From JAHCIE01 sp034431435 (lineage in GTDB: Bacteria > Chloroflexota > Anaerolineae > Epilineales > JAHCIE01), in the NCBI GenBank assembly GCA_034431435.1, contig DAOUDG010000013.1, positions 1-12,803 of the forward strand: a stretch of DNA of 12,803 nt, given 5' to 3'. A program made the translations under genes and the position numbers. Of the stretch, positions 6,654 through 12,803 are shown piece after piece. Below the pieces are notes generated by a model that saw only the letters and a program-made list of their open reading frames with translations, was not told where the DNA came from and ran no database searches. Position 1 is the stretch's first letter; every line of letters begins with the position of its first letter.

Positions 6654-8273
6654 CTACGGTCGCTGCATGCGATGCCGCACCAGCGCCGCCTCGATCTCGC
6701 GGCGTTCCTCTGCGTCGAGGTCGGCCACGCGCAGCGCGCTGTCCAGGTCAACAATGGCTGCCGCCACATCGCCCTGGGCGGCGTGGGCTGCGGCCCGGCC
6801 GCGATAGGCGTCTACGGCGTGCGGGTCAAGAGCGAGGGCGTGGTCGTAGTCGGCCACCGCCTCCTGGGGACGCTCCAATTGAACCAGAGCGTCACCGCGA
6901 TGGACATAGGCCTCCACGTACTCGGGGTCAAGGTCGAGGGCGGCTGTCAGGTCGGCCTCGGCGGCGGCCGCGTCGTTGACGGCCAGATAGGCCAGGCCGC
7001 GATTGGTGAAGGCGGTGGCGAACTTGGGGTCCAGTTCCAGGGCGCGGCCGTAGTCGACGATGGCGGCGTAGATGCGCCCCTTGTCGTAGAGGGCATCGCC
7101 CCGGTTGTTGTAGGCGACCGGATCCTCCGGATCGACCTCGATGGCCTGGGTGTAGTCGCGGCTGGCGGCGGCGTGCTCGCCAAGCGCCCAGTGGGCGTCA
7201 CCCCGGTTGCGCCACGCCTCACCCAACTCGGGATCCATCTCAATGGCGCGGCTGTAGTCGGCGATTGCGCCGCTGTAGTCACCCGCGTCATAGCGGGTAT
7301 CGCCGCGTTGGTTGTACGTCTCGGCCTGCGGCGCGAGGGCCAGGGCGCGCTCGTAGTCGGCGATCGCGCCCGGTAAGTCGCCCAGGTCGGCGCGGCACGC
7401 GGCGCGCGCTACCAGCGCGTCGGGGTCGTCGGGCCGCAGGCGCAGCGCGGCCGTATAGTCGCTCAGCGCAGCGTCATCCTCGCCGAGGGCCTGGTGGACC
7501 TCGGCGCGCGCCGCGTAAGCCTCGGCAAACGCCGGGTCCAGGGCGATGGCGCGGTTGTAATCTTCGAGGGCGTCCTCGAAGAGTTCCAGGCGCAGCGAAG
7601 CGCGCCCGCGCAGGGCGTAGATGTCAGCGCGCTCGCCGGCCTCCTCGGCCGTTTCCAGATGCTCGATGGCCTGGGGGTAGTCCCCAAACTCTAGACGGGC
7701 GCGGGCCAGCCTGACCAGCAGATCGGTCACGTCGTCGTCGATGCCGGACTGGCCGATGGCCTCGTCGTAATCCTGGGCGGCGAGGTCCCACTCCTCGCGG
7801 GCCATGAAAGCGTCGCCGCGCGCGACGAAGCCCTCCACGAGACCTGGCTCGAGGGCGATGGCTTCGGTATACTCGTTGATGGCGTTGGCGTGATGGCCGA
7901 GGGCGGTGTAGGCTTCGCCCCGTGCGATGTAGACTTCCGCATCGTCGGGCGCGCGTTCAAGGGCGTCGGCGTAGGCGTCGAGGGCGGCGAGGTGGTCGCC
8001 CTGGGCGGCCAGGGTGTAGCCGACGTTGAGGTGAGCGGCGACCAGATCGGGGTCGCGCTCGGTAGCGGCGCGGTAGTCGCTCAGCGCGGCGTCCCACTCC
8101 TTGAGGCTGAAGTAGGCGTCGCCCCGGTCATTGTAGGCGAGCGCCCAGTCGGGGTTGGCCTGAATGACCTCGGTAAGGAGGGGGATGGCCTGCTCATCGT
8201 GGCCGTGCTCTAGAGCGTCGAGACCACGCCGGTAGGTGTCGGCGGCGCGAAGGGGTAAGGCTTCGTCAGACAT
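6654..8273 (-). CDS. Tetratricopeptide-repeat protein (about 15 TPRs)
   Basis: This 539-residue protein consists almost entirely of about fifteen 34-residue TPR units from residue 12 to about 520. Each has the A/G-x-x-x-x-x-x-x-G-x-x-x-x-A-x-x-x-Y-x-x-A-x-x-x-x-P pattern, for example GDALYDKGRIYAAIVDYGRA followed by LELDP. Repeats 5-6 are irregular (QSGIDDDVTDLL), which may mark a bend in the superhelix. It has no signal peptide, membrane segment or catalytic domain. TPR arrays bind partner proteins; this one is probably a cytoplasmic scaffold, with the partner unknown. The strongly acidic composition, rich in Asp and Ala, is typical of such arrays. ATG 8273 has a strong GGAGG 5 bases upstream. 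Only 58 bases separate it from the tRNA-Leu gene, and a hairpin sits there, so it probably depends on the tRNA promoter. The peptidase follows 102 bases downstream. Confidence 0.93.
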   Translation of the reverse strand: MSDEALPLRAADTYRRGLDALEHGHDEQAIPLLTEVIQANPDWALAYNDRGDAYFSLKEWDAALSDYRAATERDPDLVAAHLNVGYTLAAQGDHLAALDAYADALERAPDDAEVYIARGEAYTALGHHANAINEYTEAIALEPGLVEGFVARGDAFMAREEWDLAAQDYDEAIGQSGIDDDVTDLLVRLARARLEFGDYPQAIEHLETAEEAGERADIYALRGRASLRLELFEDALEDYNRAIALDPAFAEAYAARAEVHQALGEDDAALSDYTAALRLRPDDPDALVARAACRADLGDLPGAIADYERALALAPQAETYNQRGDTRYDAGDYSGAIADYSRAIEMDPELGEAWRNRGDAHWALGEHAAASRDYTQAIEVDPEDPVAYNNRGDALYDKGRIYAAIVDYGRALELDPKFATAFTNRGLAYLAVNDAAAAEADLTAALDLDPEYVEAYVHRGDALVQLERPQEAVADYDHALALDPHAVDAYRGRAAAHAAQGDVAAAIVDLDSALRVADLDAEERREIEAALVRHRMQRP

Positions 8274-8299
8274 GGCGGCCTCCAGGCCAGAGAGTCGAG

Positions 8300-8326
8300 C
8301 GAGGGGCGCTTACCTTGCGCCCCTCG
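8300..8326 (-). terminator. Hairpin between tRNA-Leu and the TPR gene
   Basis: A perfect 10-bp stem (CGAGGGGCGC, 8300-8309, with GCGCCCCTCG, 8317-8326) encloses a 7-base loop TTACCTT. It begins 5 bases beyond the tRNA 3' end. There is no T tract. It could end the tRNA transcript, act as a processing signal, or partly attenuate reading into the TPR gene. Confidence 0.6.
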
Positions 8327-8331
8327 AGAGG

Positions 8332-8413
8332 TGCGGGCGGAGAGACTCGAACTCTCACGTCCGGGGACACAGCATCCTAAGTGCTGCGCGTCTGCCAATT
8401 CCGCCACGCCCGC
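8332..8413 (-). tRNA. tRNA-Leu, anticodon TAG
   Basis: This 82-base cloverleaf reads on the minus strand. The 7-bp acceptor is GCGGGCG/CGCCCGC with discriminator A, the D arm is GCG/CGC with the loop GAATTGGCAGA, and the anticodon stem is CAGCA/TGCTG around CTTAGGA (anticodon TAG, reading CUA and other CUN codons). A class II variable arm (GTCC/GGAC) follows. The T arm is GAGAG/CTCTC around TTCGAGT. The long variable arm and A discriminator fit leucine. The 3' CCA is not encoded (CCT follows), so it must be added enzymatically. Confidence 0.97.
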
Positions 8414-8454
8414 TTAGCCGTAGGATGACGAGGGAAATTCGCTCTTACGGGCTA

Positions 8455-8483
8455 ATGATAGCCAGACCGGTGCGCTGGGTCAA
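8455..8483 (-). promoter_or_regulatory. Predicted sigma70 promoter of tRNA-Leu
   Basis: On the minus strand, TTGACC (8483-8478) and TATCAT (8460-8455) are spaced by 17 bases, a near-consensus pair. Transcription should start near 8448, leaving about 35 bases of 5' leader to be trimmed from the tRNA. A small palindrome, CAAACGCGGTTTG (8481-8493), overlaps the -35 box. Confidence 0.7.
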
Positions 8484-8523
8484 ACGCGGTTTGCCGCAAG
8501 CCAGGCAGGCTGCGCTAGAACAC

Positions 8524-8552
8524 TTGTCCAGGTGGCGCTTTCGTGCTAGACT
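8524..8552 (+). promoter_or_regulatory. Predicted sigma70 promoter of the Rad50-like gene
   Basis: TTGTCC (8524-8529) and TAGACT (8547-8552) are spaced by 17 bases. The start would be near 8559, leaving a leader of about 27 bases that holds GCGAGG before the ATG at 8586. It faces away from the tRNA promoter, with about 40 bases between the two -35 boxes. Confidence 0.6.
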
Positions 8553-8585
8553 TCCCCCACCATCAGACCTGTCAGCGAGGAACGC

Positions 8586-11534
8586 ATGCGTATCCGTCGA
8601 ATCGCCGCTAACGACTTCAAGCAGCTCCAGAGCATTGACCTGGCCCTGCCGCGCGTCGGCCGCTTCCTGGTCCAGGGCCGTAATGAGGCCGGCAAGTCAA
8701 CCCTGTTCGAGGCGCTCTATTACGGCCTGTTTGGGACGGGGCTGGTCGGGCACGGCGGTGAGGATTACATCGGCTACGGGCGTGAGAAGGCCCGCGTCGA
8801 GGTGTGGATCGAGACCACCGAGGCCCTCTTCAAGATAGAGCGTACTCTGACGCGCGGCAAGAACCAGCGCGCGCTGGTCACCATCGAGCGCGCCGGCCGC
8901 CCGCCGGAGATCATTACGGGTGCGACAGCGGTTAAGCGCCGAATTGAGCAGGAACTCAAGATCGACGGTGATGCGCTGCTGAATACCTGCTTTGTGGAGC
9001 AGAAGAAGCTGGATAAGCTCGAGGGGGTGGACCGCGCCAGGCGCGAAGAATCGCTGGCGCGCCTGTTGAACATTGACAATCTCAAGACGCTGGCCGACAC
9101 CTGCAAAGTGAGCGCGGAGGATCGCGAGCGGGTGCGGCGGCTCGAGCAGCGCCGCGACCTCGCCCAGGTGCGCGACGAGTTGCCCGAGGCGGAAGGCCAC
9201 TTGCGCGCTGTGGAGGAACGACTGACCCTGGCCCAGGCGCAGGCGGCCCTGGAGCGCACGCTGGCGGAGCATCAGGCGCGGGATGCCCGGGCGGTGGAGG
9301 CGCTGCGCCTGGAAGCGCGGCAGGCCGAACTGGCTGAGCAACGCCGCGAGCTTGAGCGCATCAAGGCGGCGGGCACGGCTCTGCGCGTTTTGCGTGACCA
9401 CCTGTCCAGAATCGAGCAGACACGCCAGCGCCAATACGATCTGGCCGAGCGCATTGCGGAAGGCCGCGCCGTCGTGGCCGGACTACCGCAGGCTGAGGCG
9501 CGGGCGGCTCTGCTGCGCCGCCTGGATCAGCGCTGGCAGCGGCTGGAGCGGGTGACGCGGCGGGCGGAAACGCTCGAGGCGGAGGCCGCGCAGCGCGAAC
9601 GCGAAGCAGGCGCTCTGCGGCAGCGGAGCGAAGATCTGGCGCGGGAGCGCGCCCGCCTGGACCGCCTTGCCACCCAGGTGGCGGCGGCCGAGCAGTCGCT
9701 GGTGCACGCCGAGGCGGCCCAGACGGCGTGGCGCGAGCGCGAGGCCCTCACAGGCTGGCGCGAGGCCTATCGCGCCGCCATGTCTGTGGAGAGGGCCGAG
9801 TCGGAGTTGGACGAGCTACGCCACGAGCGGGAGACCGTGCGCGCCGAGTTCGACCAATGGCAAGCCGCGCTACTGGTGCGCCCACCTGACGCGGCGACGG
9901 TCGCCCGCCTGGTCGAGGTCTTCGATGCCATCGAGCGCGTGGCGGGGCGCATCGGCTTCCTGGAAGGCTCCGCCGAGACGCGACGCGAGCAGGCGGTGAT
10001 CGATCGCCAGCGCCTTAACGCCGCAACCCGACGCCTGGCCGAAGCGAAGCTGTCCGCCCCAGCCGACGAGGGCGATGCTGCCGCGCGCCTGGCGGCCCTC
10101 GACGTGATTATTGCCGGTCGCGACCGCCAGACGTTGCAGACGGCCGCCAACGCGGCGCGGGACGCGCTGGCCGCGGCGCGGGGGCTGCGCGATGAGGTGG
10201 CGCGCCAGGTGCAGGCGACACCCGGCGACCTGACTCGGCAGGCCGATCTGGCGGCCACGCAGGCCGACGAGGCCCGCTGCCAGGCCAACAAAGCGGCCAA
10301 TGTGGGGCGACGTTGGCTGCCAGCGGCGGCAAGGGCGATGGAGGCGGCCCAGGTGGATGCGCTGAGTCTGAGGCAGGCCGCGCTGGATGCTGAGGTGACG
10401 GTGCGCGGTCTGGCCCACCAGGCGGCCGACTGCGCTGGACTGGAACGCGAGGCGGCCGCCCTCGAAGCGGCTCTAGTGGCTCTTGAACTGGGGCTGGAGG
10501 AGGTACAGCGCAATGCCGAGGAGGTCGGGCCCGACCTGCCAGTCCTGACGGCCGACGCTCCGCTGGCAATCCTGGACGCGCATCTGGACGCGCTACGCGG
10601 GAGCTGGCAACGTGAGGACCCGAGGCAACTGCAACTCGACCTCGATGGGGTCATGGCGGACATCGGTCGGGCACGGGAGGCAAGCGACCAGGCCGAGACG
10701 CGCCGCGCCGCCGCCTTCGACGAGGCCTGCCGCTGGCTGCGCCAGGCGCGGCTGCAGGGGCTGCTCCCCGATGCGCAGCTGGCGACGGCCCAGGCGGCGC
10801 GCGATCAGCTCGCGGCGTACGGGCTGGATGGGGCGCGCCTGGAGGTGGAGCGCGATAGGGTGCGCGACACCGTGCGCACGCTGCGCGACCGGCGGGATAT
10901 GCTCGAAACCCAGCTGGGAATCGGCGATCAGGTACTCGATGCCGCCACGTGCGAGGCCGAGTGGGTGGCGGCAAGCCGCGACTTACAGGTGCGGGCGCGG
11001 GCGCGGGAAATTCTCGACACGGCGCGCAAGCGAATCGTCGAGAAGATCATGCCTCATACCATGGACCACATGGCGGCGATTCTGCCCCAGCTGACCAGCG
11101 GTCGCTACATGCAGGCTGACCTGACCGATGACTACAAGATTCGGGTGTGGGATGATCGGGCGGGCGACAATGGCGGTTGGCGGCAGAAGGACATCTTCAG
11201 CGGCGGCGCGCGCGACCAGTTGTCGCTGGCGCTACGGCTGAGCTTTGCGCTGGCGACCTTGCCGGCCGAGCGCGGAACCGCGCCGTCCTTCATCTTCCTG
11301 GATGAGCCGCTGGGCGCTTTCGATGACGAGCGCGCCGCCGCTCTCCTTCACCTGCTGACGGAGGGCGAGATCGGCAAGGCCTTTGACCAGATCTTTCTGA
11401 TCAGCCACGTGCGGGTGGATCCATCCCTGTTCACCTATCGCATTGTGATGAACGGCGGGCGTGTCGCCGAGCATGACCTGCCCGACGCGGGCGAGTCCCG
11501 TGACGAGGCGAGGGCTGTGCCCGTGGGTGGGTAG
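8586..11534 (+). CDS. Rad50/SbcC-like SMC-type coiled-coil ATPase without zinc hook
   Basis: This 982-residue cytoplasmic protein has two ATPase half-sites at its ends and coiled coil between. The N-terminal half has Walker A GRNEAGKST (31-39, K37) and a Q-loop glutamine at about 139 (NTCFVEQ). The C-terminal half has the ABC signature FSGGARDQLSLALRLS (from 871), Walker B FIFLDEP (D906, E907), a D-loop (GAFDDE) and the switch histidine H941. Residues about 165-840 are Arg/Glu/Ala-rich heptad-like coil. This plan is that of Rad50/SbcC, which dimerise on ATP and hold DNA ends for a nuclease. However, no C-x-x-C zinc hook is seen (the cysteines are isolated), and no SbcD/Mre11 gene is adjacent. 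It could serve DNA repair, chromosome organisation or defence; the specific role is unknown. ATG 8586 follows GAGG with spacing 5. It stands alone in its transcription unit, closed by a large hairpin. Confidence 0.9.
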   Translation: MRIRRIAANDFKQLQSIDLALPRVGRFLVQGRNEAGKSTLFEALYYGLFGTGLVGHGGEDYIGYGREKARVEVWIETTEALFKIERTLTRGKNQRALVTIERAGRPPEIITGATAVKRRIEQELKIDGDALLNTCFVEQKKLDKLEGVDRARREESLARLLNIDNLKTLADTCKVSAEDRERVRRLEQRRDLAQVRDELPEAEGHLRAVEERLTLAQAQAALERTLAEHQARDARAVEALRLEARQAELAEQRRELERIKAAGTALRVLRDHLSRIEQTRQRQYDLAERIAEGRAVVAGLPQAEARAALLRRLDQRWQRLERVTRRAETLEAEAAQREREAGALRQRSEDLARERARLDRLATQVAAAEQSLVHAEAAQTAWREREALTGWREAYRAAMSVERAESELDELRHERETVRAEFDQWQAALLVRPPDAATVARLVEVFDAIERVAGRIGFLEGSAETRREQAVIDRQRLNAATRRLAEAKLSAPADEGDAAARLAALDVIIAGRDRQTLQTAANAARDALAAARGLRDEVARQVQATPGDLTRQADLAATQADEARCQANKAANVGRRWLPAAARAMEAAQVDALSLRQAALDAEVTVRGLAHQAADCAGLEREAAALEAALVALELGLEEVQRNAEEVGPDLPVLTADAPLAILDAHLDALRGSWQREDPRQLQLDLDGVMADIGRAREASDQAETRRAAAFDEACRWLRQARLQGLLPDAQLATAQAARDQLAAYGLDGARLEVERDRVRDTVRTLRDRRDMLETQLGIGDQVLDAATCEAEWVAASRDLQVRARAREILDTARKRIVEKIMPHTMDHMAAILPQLTSGRYMQADLTDDYKIRVWDDRAGDNGGWRQKDIFSGGARDQLSLALRLSFALATLPAERGTAPSFIFLDEPLGAFDDERAAALLHLLTEGEIGKAFDQIFLISHVRVDPSLFTYRIVMNGGRVAEHDLPDAGESRDEARAVPVGG

Positions 11535-11551
11535 ATGCGGCAGTGGTGAGC

Positions 11552-11603
11552 GACAGCGCCAGGTCGGGGCGTCCTACGTTGGGCGTCCCGACCTGGCGCT
11601 GTC
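11552..11603 (+). terminator. Long hairpin after the Rad50-like gene
   Basis: The arms 11552-11574 and 11581-11603 form a 23-bp stem: 17 perfect pairs (core GACAGCGCCAGGTCGGG), then six more including two G-U wobbles, with the 6-base loop TACGTT. It starts 17 bases past the stop codon. The following bases (CAATGGTTGC) are not a T tract. It is probably the end of the transcript and insulates the next promoter. Confidence 0.65.
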
Positions 11604-11609
11604 CAATGG

Positions 11610-11638
11610 TTGCTCGCTACCGGAGCGGGTGCTACAAT
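11610..11638 (+). promoter_or_regulatory. Predicted promoter of the secreted repeat protein
   Basis: TTGCTC (11610-11615) and TACAAT (11633-11638) are separated by 17 bases, with the start expected near 11645. The 8-base inverted repeat ATGGTTGC (11606-11613) / GCAACCAT (11647-11654) brackets the promoter core, overlapping the -35 box and the region just past +1. A repressor could use it. Confidence 0.55.
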
Positions 11639-11706
11639 CGGCGCGTGCAACCATCGTCGTGGAGCGCGCTCTGCGCCCCCCCGCACCGCACCGAAAGGAA
11701 ATGTTC

Positions 11707-12803
11707 ATGAACGCGCCACGGTTGCTGACGTCCATTGCAGTTCTGGCTCTGCTGTTGATGGCGGTCGGGGTCGCGAGCGCTCAGGGACCTGTCCCCCAGA
11801 GCGTGGCCGACATCCCGCTGCCGGTGAATCAGTCTATCAGTACCCCCGGTACGGCCTTTGCTATCGACAACACAGGCACGGGCCAGAGCGCGGTCGCCGT
11901 CGCTGGCAGTACCAATCAGGGCTACGCCGGCGTGGTGGGCTATAGCGCCACGCGGTACGGTGTCTTTGGCTTGAGTGTGTCGCCCACCGAGGCAGGCGTC
12001 TTCGGTCGCAACGACAGCACGGGGGTGGGCATCCTGGGGCGCAGCGCCGCCGGGATGGGTATTCTGGCCTTGAGCGACTCCAACGTGGGCCTGTTCGGTC
12101 AAAGCGGCTCGAGCGTCGGCGTTGTGGCGCGGAGCAACACCAGCCACGCGCTACGCGCGGAGGGGACAGCGGATGTCGGTGTGTGGGCGACTACCCCTGC
12201 CCGGGACAAGGCCGCCATTTGGGGCGAACACCTGGGCGGCGATCTCGGCTATGGCGTCATCGGTGTCACCCAGTTGGGCCACGCAGTACGCGGCCAGTCC
12301 TTTGGTGGCCAGGGTGTCCTGGGCATAGGGACTACGGTGGGTGTCGAGGCGGTAGGGACAGCGCCCGGTAGCATGGGCCTCTTTGCCCACGTGGATGGTT
12401 CGGCGTCGGCGACGGCGATTCGCGCCATCGCCGCCAATGGCAGGGGTGTGGACGTCACATCCAACAACGACAATGCGATTCGCGCCACGGCCGCGAATGC
12501 CGATGTCATCGAAGTATCCTCGACCTCGAAGAGCCGCGCGGGCCTGTACGCCCACTACGATAACGCCAACGAAGACGGTTACGGCGTCTACGCCTCGGCG
12601 CGCAGTGGCACGGCGGTGTTTGCCAAGAGCAGTGGTGGCGATGCTATCGCCAGCGTCTCCTCGAAGTCGGGGGCGTCGGGCCTGTATAGCTCCTTCGATG
12701 GCAGCGAGGACCGGGGCAACGCGGCCTACTTTGATGGGCGCGTCGAGGTGAATGGGACGCTGGCTAAGAGCGCAGGGTCGTTCAAGATCGACCACCCGCT
12801 GGA
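11707..12803 (+). CDS. Secreted Gly-rich repeat protein, probable beta-solenoid surface fibre (partial, C-terminus off the right edge)
   Basis: The frame is open from ATG 11707 to the window end (365 codons). A signal peptide covers residues 1-25 (LLTSIAVLALLLMAVGVASA), cut before QGPVPQ. From about residue 75 short degenerate repeats dominate: GVFG.., GVGILGRS, GMGILALS, GLFGQS, GVVARS, spaced roughly 10-11 residues apart. Later come units such as GVWATT, GYGVIGVTQLGHAVRG, GVLGIGT and GLYAHYDN. Regular G-hydrophobic-x-G/A-x-S units suggest a parallel beta-solenoid, as in fibre or adhesin shafts. The last visible residues, VEVNGTLAKSAGSFKIDHPLD, resemble a conserved tail motif that I recall from many uncharacterised bacterial secreted proteins. 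No catalytic motif is visible. ATG 11707 is preferred because AAGGA lies 7 bases upstream; the in-frame ATG at 11701 is too close to it. Surface location is inference. Confidence 0.85.
   Translation, partial: MNAPRLLTSIAVLALLLMAVGVASAQGPVPQSVADIPLPVNQSISTPGTAFAIDNTGTGQSAVAVAGSTNQGYAGVVGYSATRYGVFGLSVSPTEAGVFGRNDSTGVGILGRSAAGMGILALSDSNVGLFGQSGSSVGVVARSNTSHALRAEGTADVGVWATTPARDKAAIWGEHLGGDLGYGVIGVTQLGHAVRGQSFGGQGVLGIGTTVGVEAVGTAPGSMGLFAHVDGSASATAIRAIAANGRGVDVTSNNDNAIRATAANADVIEVSSTSKSRAGLYAHYDNANEDGYGVYASARSGTAVFAKSSGGDAIASVSSKSGASGLYSSFDGSEDRGNAAYFDGRVEVNGTLAKSAGSFKIDHPL

Noticed and set aside
6672..7376. 234-codon plus-strand frame opposite the TPR gene
   Set aside because: Its periodic Gly/Val pattern merely mirrors the 102-base TPR repeat on the other strand.
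6654..8273. Possible direct-repeat or satellite array
   Set aside because: The repetition is at protein level (34-residue TPR units) with diverged DNA, so it is a coding repeat.
8481..8493. CAAACGCGGTTTG as an operator shared by the divergent promoters
   Set aside because: It has only 5-base arms and overlaps just the tRNA promoter. It is too short to support a separate claim.
9767..10663. 298-codon minus-strand frame within the Rad50-like gene
   Set aside because: It is an Arg/Ser/Ala-rich antisense shadow of the coiled-coil region, with no domain.

Overview
The window looks like ordinary chromosomal DNA of a GC-rich bacterium. Strong Shine-Dalgarno sequences, sigma70-like promoters and a bacterial tRNA-Leu support that. 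The combination of an M36-type metallopeptidase with an immune-inhibitor-A-like beta domain, a long Thr/Pro linker, a secreted repeat protein and GTG starts suggests Chloroflexota. That placement is inference from style, not from a marker gene. There are no insertion sequences, integrases, CRISPR arrays or phage structural genes.

Layout, left half, all on the minus strand (transcription runs right to left). A tRNA-Leu(TAG) gene (8332-8413) with a good promoter is followed by a hairpin and a 15-repeat TPR protein (6654-8273). Next comes a large secreted zinc metallopeptidase (3399-6551), whose Shine-Dalgarno sequence can be folded into an upstream hairpin. A 15-bp hairpin (3339-3375) separates the peptidase from a second, tightly packed operon: cutC (2515-3258), a GNAT acetyltransferase (2024-2512) and a SulP anion transporter with STAS and cyclic-nucleotide-binding domains (2002 running off the left edge).

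Right half, plus strand. A divergent promoter drives a 982-residue Rad50/SbcC-like coiled-coil ATPase without a visible zinc hook and without an adjacent nuclease gene (8586-11534). A 23-bp hairpin follows. Then a fresh promoter drives a secreted, repeat-rich, probably beta-solenoid surface protein (11707 running off the right edge). The SulP gene and this last gene are both cut by the window edges.

How the parts may work together. The cutC operon looks like a small-molecule or ion homeostasis unit, because its genes are translationally close. The peptidase and the repeat protein are both exported, and their predicted mature proteins begin with the same residues, QGPVP. The TPR protein may be an intracellular scaffold; nothing in it shows a partner. 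No complete novel system is evident. The best leads are the hookless orphan Rad50-like ATPase, the occluded ribosome site of the peptidase, the tRNA-hairpin-TPR arrangement and the repeat surface protein.
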